From: Micractinium sp. NFX-FRZ
Taxonomy: Eukaryota > Chlorophyta > Trebouxiophyceae > Chlorellales > Chlorellaceae
Length of the DNA stretch: 64,000 bases
Assembly (NCBI GenBank): GCA_029339195.1
Contig: JAPTJF010000006.1
Coordinates: 62,001 to 126,000, forward strand
Direction: 5' to 3'
In this document: piece by piece, positions 62,601 to 64,000 of the stretch
Numbering within the stretch: position 1 is the first letter of the stretch
Layout: each line of letters starts with the position of its first letter
Made by a program: the position numbers and the translations under genes
The notes under the pieces: generated by a model
The model's input: the letters and a program-made list of their open reading frames with translations, nothing else
What the model was told of the DNA's origin: nothing
Databases searched by the model: none

Positions 62601-64000
62601 GAGTTCTGCGTGCTGTTTTACAACGAGTTGTGGTGATTCAATCTGAATGGGTGTTGGCTGTGAACTGCGCTCTTGGCCACCGCTTGGCCCGCACCCCTGA
62701 GCATGGTGGTGATACCCATCCCCTGGGCCTGCTGCTGCAGACGCTCAACTGCTCCGAGGCCGTGGTGGCCACCCTGTCCCTGGCGGTGGAGTGGCTGCTG
62801 CAAGCGCCGCAGGAGTCGCGGCAGGCGGCCATGCTGCAGGCCACGCAGCTGCTGCTGGCCTTCACGCTCTCCCCACGCCGGCAGCGCGGCAGCGCGGGCG
62901 GCGGCAGCAGCAGCGGCGGCGGCGGCGGCAGCGTAGTGCTGCGGGCCAGCAGCTCGGGCGCCCTGCAGGGAGGCGAGGGGGCGCTGCCGCCCGGAACTCA
63001 CGCGGGCACCCCTCCCGGCCGGATGGGCAGCGCAGCAGCAGCGCAGCAGGCGCAGCACCGGCTGGCGAGCCAGGCGCCCGCCCTGCTTCAGATACCCCCC
63101 TCCCCCGGCATGAGCCCCTCTGCTCCCGACCTGCAGTCGCCCGCCGGCCTGCCGCAGCGCCCGGTGTCCCCCAGCCTTGCAGCCCTCAAAGCGGCAGCGG
63201 CGTCTGCCGCCGCCAGCTCAGCAGCAGCCGCCAGCTCAGCAACCTCCCTGCAGCGGCCAGGCACCCCGCGCGCAAGCAGCTTTGATCGCCTCACTGCTGC
63301 TTCTGGAGAGGTTGGGGCAGCGGATGTGGCCCTCCTCCCGCCAGCGCCGGCAGCGGCGCCTGCGGGGGAGCAGCTGGAAGAGGCGGCGGAGGCGGTGGGC
63401 GAGGCAAGCGCCACTTTGCTGTGGACTTTCCTAAACGGAGGCTCAATGGTGCCCCAGGTACGCCGGGAAGGCAGGGCAGGTGGCAGGGCAGGGGCATAGC
63501 TGGGGCAGGGCAGGCAGAGGCGGGGGCGATGAGGGGTGGCGCACCCCGCCTTCCGTGGGCCGCCCGCGCTGCGCTTGCACTGCTGCGGCCTTGCCGCCTG
63601 ATGCCCCCCTTGCCTTGCAGAATCAGTCTCGCTGCCATCGTAGCGCCCTGAGCAACAGCACATTGTCCGCTGCCTCAGGAGTGCTTGAGCTTTCGCTGGT
63701 CATCCGCCCCAAGCCCTCACCCCACCCCACCCCACCCTGGCCCAACCCTGCAGGACCTGCTCCGCCTTGTGCCCCCGCTGCTGCTGCGCACGCTGTTTGA
63801 GGACCTGCGGCCCGACAGCTCTGCCCTGCACTACGACGCGCTGGCGGCGGCGGGCGCCGGCGCCCCCGCCGCCCGCCTCACACGGGCTGCTGACTCAGCG
63901 CTGGGGGTGAAGGCCGCCGTGCAGGTGCTTGCCCACCGCCGGTGCCTGGCCTGCCCGCCTGCCTGCCTGCCGCTGGTGCCTGCCTGGCGGCCAGCCTGGC
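56695..64000 (+). CDS. Large helical-repeat-like conserved protein, incomplete at window end
   Basis: Twelve exons are supported: 56695-56727, 56903-57355, 57663-57833, 58183-58321, 58717-59400, 59706-59815, 60142-60228, 60635-60811, 61157-61264, 61684-62499, 62741-63457 and 63754-63924, about 1,222 residues so far. The protein is Leu/Ala-rich and helical: DLSASLWDSVSAGALFGLSS, KLVMDLYVSAGPRAAFPLTL, CRVFDVLYNLSVHGELLYDS, SCLLHLSTHSGRVVRAYIEE, VLHCYREAPTVAARRNMFAV. The spacing of helices suggests an ARM/HEAT-like solenoid. Gly/Ser/Ala low-complexity inserts lie near residues 95-130 and in exons 5, 10 and 11. The DVLYNLSVHGELL block reminds me of an uncharacterised plant family, but I cannot name it. 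Two introns use GC donors: CCAG/GCAAGT after exon 2 and GCAG/GCAAGC after exon 9. The start exon MLLGRQGSEAQ is the simplest choice; other upstream starts are possible. Confidence 0.7.
58025..58070 (+). repeat. Echo of the large gene's exon 4 acceptor edge
   Basis: ctgcag, then a copy of KPLLxGD codons (aagccgctcctgggcgggga). The copy includes the upstream pyrimidine context (cctcgtgcccctcccgacc) that also precedes the real exon at 58183. Confidence 0.9.
58386..58548 (+). repeat. Two echoes of the large gene's exon 4 donor edge
   Basis: gcggatgcagg, the end of exon 4 with its donor, recurs at 58411 and 58531 with 20-30 bases of matching upstream sequence each. Confidence 0.85.
59583..59630 (+). 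repeat. Echo of the large gene's exon 6 acceptor edge
   Basis: tgcag followed by a diverged copy of the exon 6 start, sharing gcgcg, tacccaggg and gcggc in order. Confidence 0.75.
59861..60072 (+). repeat. Echoes of exon 7 interior and exon 6 donor edge
   Basis: 59861-59890 matches exon 7 around tgtttgccgtcat. 60032-60072 matches the end of exon 6 (gagcggctggcggc...cacgta). Both lie in the intron between these two exons. Confidence 0.75.
60326..60372 (+). repeat. 15-bp tandem repeat derived from an exon 7 donor edge
   Basis: Three units of catgtcac(g/a)tccggg, then caggtgg. The last coding bases of exon 7 and its donor read tatgtcacgtctgggcaggt, so the tandem units are copies of the junction. 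Confidence 0.9.
61371..61431 (+). repeat. Near-identical copy of the exon 9 donor edge
   Basis: About 57 of 60 bases match the end of exon 9 (codons for VAECMECLEEMASSDMQ) including the GC donor gcaggcaa. It is the least decayed echo in the window. Confidence 0.95.

Noticed and set aside
1..64000. tRNA, rRNA or snRNA genes
   Set aside because: No cloverleaf A/B-box combinations or rRNA-like segments noticed on reading; a covariance-model scan was not possible.

Overview
This 64 kb window looks like nuclear DNA of a green alga, most likely a Chlorella-type trebouxiophyte. It is GC-rich. Genes are split into many short exons with GT-AG introns and a minority of GC-AG introns. Coding sequence carries CAG/GCA low-complexity tracts. 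Several genes are followed by the chlorophyte poly(A) signal TGTAA. The protein set is plant-like: a B3 transcription factor, the thylakoid Tat subunit Tha4, plastid dihydrodipicolinate reductase, a DUF3119 plastid protein and a plant-type SKP1. I saw no rRNA, tRNA, CRISPR array, transposase or prophage. Exon models were built by hand from splice-site phase and family resemblance; no transcripts were available.

Layout. 0.8-2.9 kb (+): B3 protein with polyQ tail. 3.5-10.6 kb (-): 18-exon protein with repeated F-R/Q-P motifs. 11.2-13.0 kb (+): DUF218/YdcF-like protein. 14.2-19.0 kb (-): thioredoxin-reductase-like FAD enzyme. 19.3-21.1 kb (+): MYND-finger protein. 21.7-22.6 kb (-): PLAC8 protein. 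23.5-25.2 kb (-): DUF3119 protein. 25.7-27.2 kb (+): ATG10. 28.8-32.3 kb (+): ankyrin protein with 17 repeats. 33.0-34.4 kb (+): secreted Pro/His/Gly-rich glycoprotein. 35.5-37.4 kb (+): unrecognised 202-residue protein. 38.0-41.4 kb (-): NAF1. 42.0-42.9 kb (-): Tha4. 43.4-45.3 kb (-): YIPF6/Yip4-like. 45.5-48.4 kb (+): DapB. 50.2-52.0 kb (+): SKP1. 52.8-56.3 kb (-): ADPRM-like metallophosphodiesterase. 56.7 kb to the window end (+): large helical-repeat-like protein, incomplete.

The genes are mostly unrelated housekeeping functions, as expected for nuclear gene order: plastid biogenesis and metabolism (Tha4, DapB, DUF3119), ubiquitin and ubiquitin-like systems (SKP1, ATG10), RNP assembly (NAF1) and Golgi trafficking (YIPF6). 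Several start head-to-head over short shared promoters: DUF3119/ATG10, YIPF6/DapB, ADPRM/large gene, FAD enzyme/MYND.

The most striking signal is not a gene. At about twenty places an intron or 3' flank holds a decayed copy of the nearest end of the adjacent exon, usually with its splice site (ctgcag acceptor or gtgag/gcaag donor). I call these exon-edge echoes. They occur in at least eight genes on both strands, at different stages of decay. One in SKP1 is a 24-nt AG...GT-bounded in-frame copy that could act as a micro-exon. The pattern suggests frequent short tandem duplication across exon-intron junctions in this genome.
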